In this document: positions 48,001 to 59,281 of the stretch, one piece after another | Numbering within the stretch: position 1 is the stretch's first letter | How the letters are laid out: each line of letters starts with the position of its first letter | NCBI GenBank assembly: GCA_029891385.1 | Contig: CM057228.1 | Location: forward strand, 82,138,964 to 82,202,963 | From: Erythroxylum novogranatense | Taxonomy: Eukaryota > Streptophyta > Magnoliopsida > Malpighiales > Erythroxylaceae | Direction: 5' to 3' | Length of the DNA stretch: 64,000 bases | Program-made: the position numbers and the translations under genes | The notes under the pieces: model-generated | Databases searched by the model: none | Seen by the model: only the letters and a program-made list of their open reading frames with translations | Told to the model about the DNA's origin: nothing

Positions 48001-48728
48001 CAAAAAGGAATTAGGAAAGCCCAAATTGAGGATTTGAGGAATAAAGTATGTGTATCTGATAATGTATATTGCTTGAGAGAGAGATGTCCTAGTAATGGGT
48101 ACCTCAAAAGAGCAATTGGCGGATAAGAAGTTCAAACTGAGTGATTATATGTTTGGTTTCCTTGTAGTCTTGACTATTGGAGACAGGTATAAACTTATAT
48201 GTCTGGAATGCTTCAACATACAAGATTAATGTATAGCGCAAGGTGAATATAAGCAAAATTATCCTTCTCCAGGTGGACAACAAAACGAGTCAATCACCCT
48301 GAGTAAAAGTCAGAACAAATTTGGAATATCATTAGTGAATGAAATAGCGAGTGAAATGATTTTGAAAGACTAATGGATTTGGTATAGTACATCGAAAATT
48401 GTGACTATATGGAGAAAGATGTGAAGGCTTGAATGTATCACCTGTATCAAGGTGTAGCTAAGTGTGATATAAAGTATTTTATAGTAAACGATGACAGAAA
48501 TAGGACTATGGCATTATAAGTGATTTTATGATTAGTATTGTTATAATTCGATATACGTGATACTGAAACTGGAAGTAAAGAGTTGAATATTCTGAAACTC
48601 ATCAAGGACATAATTGAGAAAGTATGACATCTAAACAGAGAATTGATAGGAAACGAAGGAGTGTATGAGATAATAATACCCCTACCTTATTCAGTATTAA
48701 AGTGAATTTCGAGGACGAAATTTTTATT
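45085..48728 (+). other. Internal region of gypsy element, no recognisable coding
   Basis: About 3.6 kb. I searched both strands for gag knuckle, protease, reverse transcriptase, RNase H, integrase and chromodomain motifs and found none I can defend. Only short frames occur, mostly on the minus strand and without family resemblance. A short GC-rich piece at 45295-45343 resembles part of the 5S-bearing segment at 39220-39388. A (TA)n run is at 46900-46919. The final 20-30 bases resemble the Del/Tekay pol end. It is either very decayed pol or a non-autonomous filler. Confidence 0.6.
46900..46919. repeat. (TA)n microsatellite
   Basis: A short TA run in the internal region of the gypsy element. 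Confidence 0.95.
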
Positions 48729-48740
48729 AGGAGGGGAAAA
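48729..48740 (+). promoter_or_regulatory. Polypurine tract of gypsy element
   Basis: AGGAGGGGAAAA, one base before the 3' LTR start at 48742. Confidence 0.85.
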
Positions 48741-49420
48741 TTGTAACATCCCATCACCGATGGGAAGGGAAAAATGGTAAATTGGAATGGGTTATGAATG
48801 TGTAAACGTATCTCGGCGAGGTCATACCTAGTATGGCATCCATATTTGCATAAAGAGTAATTTTCGTAAATGCACATGATTGTACATGCATTCATGACAT
48901 ATTCCGACATATGTGTTTATTGTAAAAAATGTGTTATTTGTGTTTGAAAAATAAATTGGAGTGGATTTTTGTGCATTTTCCATTTTTTGGGACTTTATTT
49001 TTCTGAAATTTTTCAAAAAAAAATTTCCGACCAAAAAAATTGACAAGTGACAGACTGATTTGGTTTCCGGTACCAAAAATGACTGTCCAATGGCACTGGA
49101 AAATTAGATGCATGATTTTAGAATTTATTACTTTAAGCCATTAGAATTTGGATACAAATTGGACTAGAAATTGAATTGGAATTGGAAAGAACCTTAAGAG
49201 TGTTTTAGAATAAGACAAGTGGCAAGTGACACATGTCACTTGCCTACTAAAGCACCTAATTAGTGGTTATCTAAAGTATATAAATATCTTAGCTTCTTGG
49301 GTCATTCATGATGCTCTCCCTTGAGAAGCTCATCCTACTTGTTCTCTTTCATCAAGTCATGGCTTCTCCTCTTTCTCCTTCTTCGGTGTGAGGAAGTTAG
49401 AGTGTTAATGGTGTGTTAAA

Positions 49421-51379
49421 TGTAGTTGTAAGTCGACTTGTATGAAGATGTAAGTCGACTTATACCAGTTCGGTACTAATAAGTCGACTTGTATACCCGT
49501 GTAAGTTGACTTATACGTGTACAATACCGTGAGATTGTTAGAGTAGTGCCCTAAAGGCAATCCCCTTTAGCGCTTTTTGTTCATAGTCATGTACAGACTT
49601 TATGAATAAATAAAGAAAGGCATGTTTCATTTATTTGATGTTCTTTATGAATTGATATTGATCTTTAATCAAATTAATGAAGTCCATGATATATGACATA
49701 GCATGAAGGAAATTATGATGTGATCATAATCCTGAGATTCCTATCATGTGCAATTATGTCAAGATCTAAATTCTCCTAGTCATAGGATTAATGAGGCTGG
49801 ACATCATTAATCCGGACGACTAACATATGTTATACTCCTTGATTGGATCAAGCGGTGGATCTCGAAGCTGTAAATATGAGATATTTAGAGTTGACATGTG
49901 GATACTTACTAGCGGTAGTAAGTACATTGGATGACTGCCATGAGATCATCACATGGATGTCCTATTCTAATGTTAGTGATAATCTCATCACAAAGAATGG
50001 TGCAAGTATCCTTAGAATTGAGGTACTCGAGGATATCTTGGATATTGATTACGTGCTTTGACTCCATTCCTTGTTGCCTTTCGGAGGTTACTCATAGGGT
50101 GGTGCTTGGAGTGCGACTTGAGGTATTCGAAGGTAATTGAGTAGCCAATAAAGGATTCATCACTTCTGTGATAGCAGAAGAGATACCCTGGCCTCTTGTC
50201 AGGATCATTACTTTAAGTCTCTGGCCGGAGCATAATTATGTCATGAAGAGGGTCTTCATGGACATATAAAGTAATGAGTCCTAAGACGAGAACTGATATC
50301 ACTTGGGCTAGACTTAGTCTAGTAAGAGTTGACACTTTGACCATACTCATAACCAAGTGGGGTATAGGATGTTGAAAGGACGAATTGCACAGTAATTGTC
50401 TATGGAAGGGTTCGTGATCTGGTTCGTGATGAATTCATCAAACCAATTACTTTCCGGTCAATTGGGGGTCATGATGTGTTGCTAGACGCCGCTCATGACT
50501 TGCTCAGATTAATTGTTAATCTAAGTGGCCAACATAACCGGGAACCTAAAGGGTCACACGCATAAGGGTGTTTCAGAGAATCCGTAAAATAGTATTGGAC
50601 AAAGTTCCATAATGGAGAGCATTAGGATTAAATGGATCCCGATGAGATTGGGATATGTCCCGATAAGATCGCGACATCAATATTGCTAAGAAAGGTTTCC
50701 GGAACTGTTTTAGTACCGGGGCCCGGCAGGCCGGTAGGACCGACCCCAGTTTGACTGGAGCTCTTTAGCAATTATATATATATTAATTAATTAATTAAGA
50801 TTAATTAATTATATATATATAAGCATGTGGGACGTTGGAAAGGATGAGAGGATAAGAGCTTTGAAAAGTCAAAGCTTGATTTCTTTATTCATTTAATTAA
50901 TGAATGGTCATTAAGCCTCCATTTGTAAGCATCTTAAGGCTAGTATTTTTAATTGTTAAAATAACTATAAGATGGCTTATTTGGGAGATGATGGACGACG
51001 GTTTTTTCTAGGATTAGAAGTTGAAAAACTTAATTGTTAAGTTTCCTTTGAAAAGTTGATTTTCAAGTCTTCTTCCTTAAGCATCATCGGATCTTCTCTT
51101 CTTCTCCAAGTGTTCCAAAGTCAATCTCAAGCTCTCCAAGGACAGAGGTAGGGTCTAGCAGCCTTTACTTTGTTCTAGCTATTCTTGGGTCAAAAGAGTT
51201 CGTCCCGGTTAGGTTTTCTGATCTCTGCGTGGATACCTTTAGAGATAGTCTCTATTGGCTATTCAGGTTTGAATCTTCATACAGACACATAGATCTTGGC
51301 CTTCGGGAAGGTCCCGGTAACAAAAATTTTTGTTTTCCACACCTGGTACATGTGATGTACCTCTCGGGATTTTCCTACA
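49421..51379 (+). repeat. 5' LTR of nested copia (1,959 bp)
   Basis: It starts TGTAGTTGTAAGTCGACTTG and ends GGGATTTTCCTACA. Four AAGTCGACTT-type palindromes lie at 49430-49510. A near-perfect hairpin of TA and TTAA units is at 50772-50822. Confidence 0.95.
50772..50822 (+). repeat. Inverted repeat (hairpin) in copia LTR
   Basis: The arms 50772-50794 and 50801-50822 are reverse complements apart from one base and flank a 6-base loop. The same structure is at 58677-58727 in the 3' LTR. Confidence 0.92.
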
Positions 51380-51380
51380 G

Positions 51381-51392
51381 TGGTATCAGAGC
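51381..51392 (+). promoter_or_regulatory. Primer binding site of nested copia
   Basis: TGGTATCAGAGC, one base after the 5' LTR. Confidence 0.93.
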
Positions 51393-53433
51393 CACTTGTG
51401 TCGTTTATGAAGCTAAAACCCTAGCTAGGTCGGACTTCCTATTTGAATTTGACGTTGATGCATGTATGCTGTCCAAATTTCGAATTATTATAGGGATATG
51501 TTTTTTGAAAATTTTCTGCCCATAATTGTTCATAACATGTTATAGAATATGTCTGTGAAAGATGAGAATTTATCAATTTGATTTGATATAGTTTTTCTAT
51601 TTTATTCCCTAAGGTTCTAGATGCTGTTTTGTGACACATTCTGTGAACAGGAATGTGTATAAATTCGATAATAAATTCTAGAAAATTTTTTTTTCTGATT
51701 TTCCTTCACCAACATGTCCTTAAGATGTTTGTGAATGTCTATGTGCATGGAAAAGTGTTTTCAAGGTGATTTGCTATTTATTCACGAATTTATTCTATGC
51801 TGTTGGGAATAGCTGTGTTGATGAACACAGATTTTGAATCGGTTTTGTTGCTTAGGTTGACTGAGTTTTTGATGGCTATAAATCCTGAAAAACTTCATGA
51901 AGCATGTTCTGAAAATTTAATAACCTGTATAATTTTCTCAGAATTTATTCAAATTTTTTCAATGATTATTTCGAGCAATGTGTAGTACTTGGCAGTTTTG
52001 TGAAAATTGTTGGGACTGTTTTGCTTGACATAATTGAATTGTATTTTTCAGTTCCAATGCCTTGGACCATTTTTAATGTGATTGAAAATGAGTTATCTTG
52101 ATGTAGTATGCTTTCCAAACTGAATTGCTTGAAGTTGGTTTTCCAAGAATTTTCGGATGCCGAATAGGTCACATTAGCGTCTCGTTAGTGTATTTCATTA
52201 TCTTGCTTGTTTTGGCCGTCATAATTTTTTGTGACTTGTGCCGAAGTAATTTGATAACGTATGGACTAGCTAGAGATGCTTAGGGTGATAATTTGGTGTT
52301 TCCTGAATTGTTTGGATATTTATGAGTAATGACTCATTTTAAGCTTTTCTTGTATGGTTTGATCAGATATGGCAATCATGTAACAATGAAGTGTTCATTG
52401 GTACATCAAATTAACAGATATTACCTTAGGTATGTTGGTATTGTGAATTGGGATTACATGGATTGAGGAATTAGCGATTAGAGATAATAACAATTTTAGA
52501 TGGATAAATCGACTTATACAGACATAAGTCGACTTGTTCAAAATCTTGCCATAAATCGACTTGTATCATGATATAAGGCGACTTGTGCGTGAAGCGAGGG
52601 CATAAGGCGACTTGCATTCTTTGTAAGTCGACTTGTGACATGCTCAAGAGGGATGATGGATGATTATAAGGAAAGATTCAATGTGATTGATGAAACCTAA
52701 ATCATTCCATATAGTCCCGGCGACTATAATCCTTGATTTGGAGTCTAGAGTTCAAATCCTCCTCGGTATATGAAAACTAACGCCTTCCATTAATATGATA
52801 AGAACCAGAGTTCTTATAGGGTTGGGTTGTTGGGTAAACCCAAGCTCGCTCTATACGGATATGTTCGAACCATGAAAATGTGATTTTCGGATTAATGGGT
52901 TGGTTTTCACTAAAAGCGTTGGTTTGTTGAGTAAACTCAAGGTCAACGTGGGCAGAGGCGAAATTGGGTAGCATACATCAGATGTATGCGCATCAAAGAG
53001 GTGATAACCCAATGTAAGTGCACACATCAACAAGTTGATAGCACGGATCGATAGTTGTGTCTAAGATGTAATTGGTATATTTGATACCTCCCGAGACATA
53101 AGGTGGCTTGTTGGGTAAACCCAAGGTCATGCTTAATGTCAGTTATCGATGATGCAATTGGTATGTTCGATACCTACCAATTGACCTAAGTTGTGGCTTG
53201 TTGGGTAAACCCAAGGTCATTCTTAGCAATATCGGATATCAACCCACTAGGACATTATGTCATCTTGTTTCTTTGGCTTCGTAATGAGGGTTATGGATTC
53301 TATGAAACTAGTAGGAGCTTTTTGCATATCATTCAAGTCCTTATGATTATGCATCTTTTCCTATTCTAACATTCTTTCTCTCTTTCCGTTTAGGTTGGTT
53401 GAAGATGTCTTCCAAAGTGAACTTACGCCGCTA
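51393..53433 (+). other. Untranslated leader of nested copia (2.0 kb)
   Basis: No protein-coding frame is seen. Six AAGTCGACTT-like motifs (three with one or two changes) cluster at 52505-52635. Four TTGGGTAAACCCAA-type inverted repeats lie at 52830-52844, 52927-52940, 53111-53124 and 53201-53214. Positions 1-738 of the window are the reverse complement of the early part of this leader in another copy. Confidence 0.8.
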
Positions 53434-54200
53434 ATGGATTCCAACAAGTTAAGCTGGACCGAATTTTCTTGATCGCTAAGGAATCGAGAATTGTTCTCGG
53501 ATCGAGGCTGGGATACATCCTAGATGTTCCACTTCCAGATGCACCTGCTGTCGATGCTTCTGATGAGGATCAGAAGGCATATCGAAAGCATCTAAAGGAC
53601 AGTGACATGGCTACTTGCATTATGCTTGCCTCGATGTCACCAGAGCTGCGAAGCGACGAGTCCATGGATGCTCACACTATAGTATTTCATCTTAGGGAGT
53701 CGTTTGATGAGCAAGCTCGATGCGAAAGGTTCGAGACCTCAAGGCTTCTCTTCACCAAAAAGATGACTCCAGGGACATCTGCTGTGCAGTATGCCCTGAA
53801 GATGAATGGCTATATTGAGAGATTGGTCGTCTTAGGTTTTGTAATGGATTATGAGTTAAGTATAGACTTAATTCTGGTTGGATTGTCCGAGAGTTATTCA
53901 CAGTTCGTGTTAAACTATCGGATGAACTAAATATCCACAACAATTCCTGAGCTGATCAATCTGCTCAAGACAGCTGAGCAAGCTATCAAGAACGATAGCA
54001 AGCAAGTGCTAATGGTGGCTGCTTCTTCTTCTGGTTCAAAGAAGAAAAAGAACCCAAAGAAGAAGAAGGCCAAGAAACCAAAGGGAAGTGCCATCAAGAA
54101 GAAAACCAAAGAAGCTGCCCCAAAAGGAACTTGCTTCCATTGTGGTAAAGATGGCCATTGGAGGCGAATTGCAAAGTCTATTTGAGTCACCAAGCGTAAG
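53434..54200 (+). pseudogene. gag: Nested copia gag, broken
   Basis: The likely start is ATG 53434 (MDSNKLSW), with a frameshift within about 15 codons. The main frame 53469-53930 contains LGYILDVPLPDAP, TCIMLASMSPELR, TSRLLFTKKMTPG and YALKMNGYIERL, a UBN2-type copia gag. A stop at 53928 ends it; the next frame holds LLKTAEQAIK, a Lys-rich stretch and a CCHC knuckle CFHCGKDGHW (about 54130-54160), whose last Cys is reached only through another frameshift. It cannot give a full Gag. Confidence 0.9.
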
Positions 54201-57200
54201 AAGGCATCGATAGCTCAACTACTTGGTATGTATGTCATTGAGGTTAATCTGCTTTCGATCACAACATTTGGGTATTTAATCTGGTTTTGGCTCACACATA
54301 TGTAATGATATGCGGGCCTAAGGGACGATGAGATGACTCATGAAGGAGAAGTAGACTGCGTGTTGGAAATGGAGCAAGAGTTCTTTGCATTAGCCGTAGG
54401 AACCTATGTTTTGTCTCTCCCCATCGGGCTTGTACTCAATTAGATGATTGCTATTTTGTACCGTTTGACAAAGAACATATTATCTGCATTTCTTGTTTAA
54501 ATAGAATTTGGTTTCCATTTGAATTTTAATAGCAATGGTTGTTCTATTAATTCTAATGGAATGCTTTATGGTATCTTGTACATTATGCAATGGAATTTAC
54601 ATATTAGATATGTCTTATCCAATTATGAATGTCAATGACACCAAAAGACATAAAAGAGATAATTTAAAGTCAACTTACTTATGGCATTGTCAACCGGGCC
54701 ATATAAATGAGACACGATCGCTAAGCTCCATAAGAGTGGCGGTTTAGGGTCATTTGATTATGAATCATATGACACATGCGAATCTTGTTTATTAGGCAAG
54801 ATGACTAAGTTACCCTTCAAGGGAAAGGGTCAACGAGCGACTGGAGTATTAGACCTAATACATTCAGATGTATGCGGTCCGATGTCCATCCATGCTAGAA
54901 GTGGTTGTCGTTACTTCATTACCTTTATCGATGATTATTCTCGATATGGGTACTTGTATCTGATGAGATACAAATCTAAAGAGTTTGAAAAATTCAAACA
55001 ATTCAGAAATGAAGTAGAAAACCAGCTTGGTAAAAGTATCAAGGCATTACGATCCGATCGTGGTGGAGAATACTTAGACCAATAGTTTCTGGAATATCTC
55101 AGAGATGATGACATTTTATCTCAGTGGACTCCTCCTTACACACCACAGCACAATGGTGTGGCTGAAAGGAGAAATCGAACCTTGTTGGACATGGTACGAT
55201 CAATGATGGGTTTCGCAAAGTTACCAAAATCGTTTTGGGGGCATGCGTTAGAGACAGCTGTTTACTTGCTAAACAGAGTTCCCTCTAAGACAGTTGATGT
55301 TACTCCATATGAGATGTGGACTAACAGAAAACCTTATCTTTCTCATTTGAAAGTTTGGGGTTGTCACCTTCGTGAAGCGGATTCAATCGAGATAAGCTTG
55401 AAGCAAAGTCGATAAGTGTTTGTTTGTAGGATATCCTAAAGAGACCATAGGATATCAATTCTACCTTCTTTGAGGAACAAAGGTGTTTGTTTCAAAGCAT
55501 GCTGTCTTCTTAGAGAAAGAGTTTCTTCTGCAAGAAGGCGGTGGGAGCAAAGTCGAACTTGAAGAAGTTCAAGATGCTCAACAGAATACGATCAACCGCT
55601 CAACTGAGGCCGCCACTCATTCGGATGAAGTAATATTCGACCTTCTACTACACACGAAGTTTGTAGGTCAAGTAGGATACGACCGCTTCCGAGATATAGA
55701 TTTCTAAGTAAGTGAGCAGAATGACGTATTGCTCATAGAAGATGATGAGCCCGCTACCTATGAAGAGGTTCTGAAAAGTTCAGAGTCTGAAAATGGCTTT
55801 GTGCCATGAAAGCTGAAATGGATTCCATGTACCAAAACCAAGTATGGACTTTGGTTGATGCACCTGAAGGGATAAAACCTATAGGGTGCAAATGGGTTTT
55901 AAGAAGAAACCGGCGTGGATGGTAATGTGATTACTTATAAAGCAAGGCTTGTGGCGAAAGGATTTAAATCCAAAGACAAGGAGTTGACTATGACGAGACC
56001 TTGACCCGTAGCAATGCTTAAATCTATTAGGATACTCCTAGCCATTGTCGCTCATTATGATTATGAGATATGGCAAATGGATGTGAAGACAACTTTCCTT
56101 AATGGAAATCTGGCCGAGGATGTGTACATGACACAACCAGAGGGCTTCACTTCCATCGATGGCGAAAAGGTATGCAAGCTTCAGAAATCCATTTATGGAT
56201 TGAAGCAAGCATCCAGGAGTTGGAACATCCGTTTTGATGAGTCAATCAAAGAGTTTGGTTTCTCACAAAATCCGGATGAACACTGTGTGTACAAGAAGGT
56301 TAATGGGACTGCAATCGTATTCCTTGTGTTATATGTAGATGACATATTATTACTCGAAAATGATGTTTCTATGTTGCAATCAGTTAAAATTTGGTTGTCC
56401 AAACAATTTGCGATGAAAGACCTTGGTGAAGCAACTTTTATCCTCGGGATAAAGATTTATAGAGATAGATCGAAGAGGTTGCTTGGTCTTTCACAATCAT
56501 CGTACATAGACAAGATGCTAAAGAGGTTTAGCATGGAGCAATCCAAGAGAGGGTTTCTTCCCATGTCTCATGGGATAACACTCTCGAAATCTATGTGTCC
56601 TAAGACACAAGATGAGAGGATGCGCATGGATCAGATCCCGTATGCGTCTGTAGTAGGATCGATCATGTATGCTATGTTATGTACGAGGCCCGATGTATCA
56701 CATGCTCTGAGTGTCACGAGCAGATACCAATCGAATCCTGGTGAGGGTCACTGGGTGGCTGTCAAGAATATCCTCAAGTACTTGCGAAGGACTAAGGATG
56801 TTTTCTTGCTATATGGAGATGGAAATCTCAAGTGGCGAACATCTGGATGCCGCTTTCAATCGATAAGGATGATTCAAAATCCCAGTCAGGTTATGTTTTC
56901 ACATTGAACGGCGGAGCAGTTAGTTGGAAGAGTTCCAAACAAAAGACGACTGCTGATTCGACAACCGAGGCAGAGTACATTCTTTGCATCGAGGCAAAGA
57001 AAGGAAGTCGTTTGGATCAAGAAGTTCATTCTCGAACTTGGTGTGGTTCCTAGTTGTGATGGGCCCATACAGTTGTATTGTGACAACAATGGGGCTATTG
57101 CTCAGGCAAAGGAACCAAGGTCTCACCAACGATCTAAACACGTACTCCGCATATATCATCTGATTCGAGAGATCATTGCTAGAGGTGATGTCGCGATCGA

Positions 57201-57315
57201 GAGAATTCCCACAAAGCAGAACATTGCTAATCCGTTGACGAAGCCATTGTCACAGAAGAGTTTTGATTCTCATGTACTCGCTTATGGTATTAGATACCAA
57301 GGCGATTGGCTTTAG
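54201..57315 (+). pseudogene. pol: Nested copia pol: protease, integrase, reverse transcriptase, RNase H, broken
   Basis: Weak protease remnants lie at about 54230-54480. Integrase: 54801-55085 (DLIHSDVCGPM, FIDDYSRYGY, ALRSDRGGEYLDQ), a stop at 55083, then 55086-55415 (PPYTPQHNGVAERRNR, the catalytic Glu region). Reverse transcriptase: 56014-56907 (WQMDVKTTFLNG, YGLKQASRSW, intact YVDDILLL, CTRPDVSHALS). RNase H: 56832-57315 in other frames (KTTADSTTEAEYI, SKHVLRIYHLI), ending at TAG 57313, 15 bases before the 3' LTR. At least five breaks separate these parts. Confidence 0.93.
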
Positions 57316-57318
57316 ATC

Positions 57319-57330
57319 AAGTGGGAGATT
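57319..57330 (+). promoter_or_regulatory. Polypurine tract of nested copia
   Basis: AAGTGGGAGATT directly precedes the 3' LTR; short GGGAGATT-type tracts are usual for plant copia. Confidence 0.8.
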
Positions 57331-59281
57331 TGTAGGTGTAAGTCGACTTGTATGAAGATGTAAGTCGACTTATACCAGTTCGGTACTAATAAGTCGACTT
57401 GTATACCCGTGTAAGTTGACTTATCGTGTACAAGATCTGTGAGATTGTTAGAGTAGTGCCCTAAAGGCAATCCCTTTAGCGCTTTTTGTTCATAGTCATG
57501 TACGGACTTTATGAATAAATAAAGAAAGGCATGTTTCATTTATTTGATGTTCTTTATGAATTGATATTGATCTTTAATCAAATTAATGAAGTCCATGATA
57601 TATGACATAGCATGAAGGAAATTATGATGTGATCATAATCACGAGATTCCTATCATGTGCAATTATGTCAAGATCTAAATTCTCCTAGTCATAGGATTAA
57701 TGAGACCGGACATCATTAATCCCACGGACTAGCATATGTTATACTCTTTGATTGGATCAGCGGTGGATCTCGAAACCGTAAATATGGGATATTTAGAGTT
57801 GACATGTGGATGCTTACTAGCGGTAGTAAGTACATTGGATGACCTGCCATGAGATCATCACATGGATGTCCTATTCTAATGTCATTGATTATCTCATCAT
57901 AGCAATGGTGCAAGTATCCTTAGACTTGAGGTACTCAAGGATATCTTGGATATTGATTCTGTGCTTTGACTCCATTCCTTGTTGCCTTTCGGAGGTACTC
58001 ATAGGGTGGTGCTTGGGTGCAACTTGAGGTATTCAAGGTAATTGAGTAGCCAATAAAGGATTCATCACTTCTGTGATAGCAGAAGAGATACCCTGGCCTC
58101 TTGTCAGGATCAATACTTTAAGTCTCTGGCCGGAGCATAATTATGTCATGAAGAGGGTTTTCATGGACATATAAAGTAATGAGTCCTAAGACAGGAACTG
58201 ATATCACTTGGGCTAGACTTAGTCTAGTAAGAGTTGACACTTTGACCATACTCATAACCAAGTGGGGTATAGGATGTTGAAAGGACGAATTGCACATAAT
58301 TGTCTATGGAAGGGTTAGTGATCCGGTTCGTGATGAATTCATCAAACCAATTACTTTCCGGTCAATTGGGGTCATGATGTGTTGCTAGACGCCGCTCATG
58401 ACTTGCTTGCTCAGATTAATTGTTAATCTAAATGGCCAACATAACCGGAACCTAAAGGGTCACACGATAAGAGTGTTTGGAGAATCAAGTAAAATAGTAT
58501 TGGACAAAGTTCCATAATGGAGAGCATTAGGATTAATTGGATCCCGATGAGATTGGGATATATCCCGATGAGATCGCGACATCAATATTGCTAAGAAAGG
58601 TTTAGGATTTGTTTGATCGGGGTTCTAAGCAGTGAGCCGGTAGGATCAACCCAGTTTGATCGGACCTCTTTAGTAATTATATATATGTTAATTAATTAAT
58701 TAAGATTAATTAATTATATATATATAAGCATGTGGGACGTTGGAAAGGATGAGAGGATAAGAGCTTTGAAAAGTCAAAGCTTGATTTCTTTATTCATTTA
58801 ATTAATGAATGGTCATTAAGCCTCCATTTGTAAGCATCTTAAGGCTAGTATTTTAATTGTTAAAATAACTATAAGATGGCTTATTTGGGAGATGATGGAC
58901 GACGGTTTTTGCTAGGATTAGAAGTTGAAAAACTTAATTGTTAAGTTTCCTTTGAAAAGTTGATTTTCAAGTCTTCTTCCTTAAGCATCATCAGATCTTC
59001 TCTTCATCTCCAAGTGTTCCAAAGTCAATCTCAAGCTCTCCAAGGACAGAGGTAGGGTCTAGCAGCCTTTACTTTGTTCTAGCTATTCCCGGGTCAAAAG
59101 AGTTTGTCCGGTTAGGTTTTCGATCTCTGCGTGGATACCTTTAGAGATAGTCTCTATTGGCTATTCAGGTTTGAATCTTCATACAGACACATAGATCCTG
59201 GCCTTCGGGAAGGTCCTGGTAACAAAAATTTTTGTTTTCCGCACCTGGTACATGTGATGTACCTCCCGGGATTTTCCTACA
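57331..59281 (+). repeat. 3' LTR of nested copia (1,951 bp)
   Basis: It starts TGTAGGTGTAAGTCGACTTG and ends CCTACA, and is followed by the target copy TTAAA. The hairpin is at 58677-58727. Four AAGTCGACTT-type motifs lie at 57338-57425. Confidence 0.95.

Larger units (their letters stand above)
49421..59281 (+). mobile_element. Complete Ty1-copia element, 9,861 bp
   Basis: The LTRs are 49421-51379 and 57331-59281, with TGTAG/CTACA ends and target duplication TTAAA. The primer site is at 51381-51392. A leader of about 2 kb, gag, pol and a polypurine tract (57319-57330) follow. Both LTRs are close to identical apart from small indels, so this is among the younger insertions. Gag and pol are nevertheless broken by frameshifts and stops. 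The copia order is clear: integrase comes before reverse transcriptase. Confidence 0.95.

Noticed and set aside
45603..48107. Series of short minus-strand frames in the gypsy interior, possibly a small-gene cluster
   Set aside because: All are 60-100 codons, without shared features, start context or family resemblance, and lie antisense in a decayed element. Chance frames explain them.
49430..49510. AAGTCGACTT cluster read as a CRISPR array
   Set aside because: The repeats are only 10 bp and palindromic, few in number, unevenly spaced, and part of LTRs in plant DNA with no cas genes.
53927..54218. Phe/Leu-rich minus-strand frames that look like transmembrane proteins
   Set aside because: They are antisense to the Lys-rich part of copia gag (AAG and AAA codons read as CTT and TTT).
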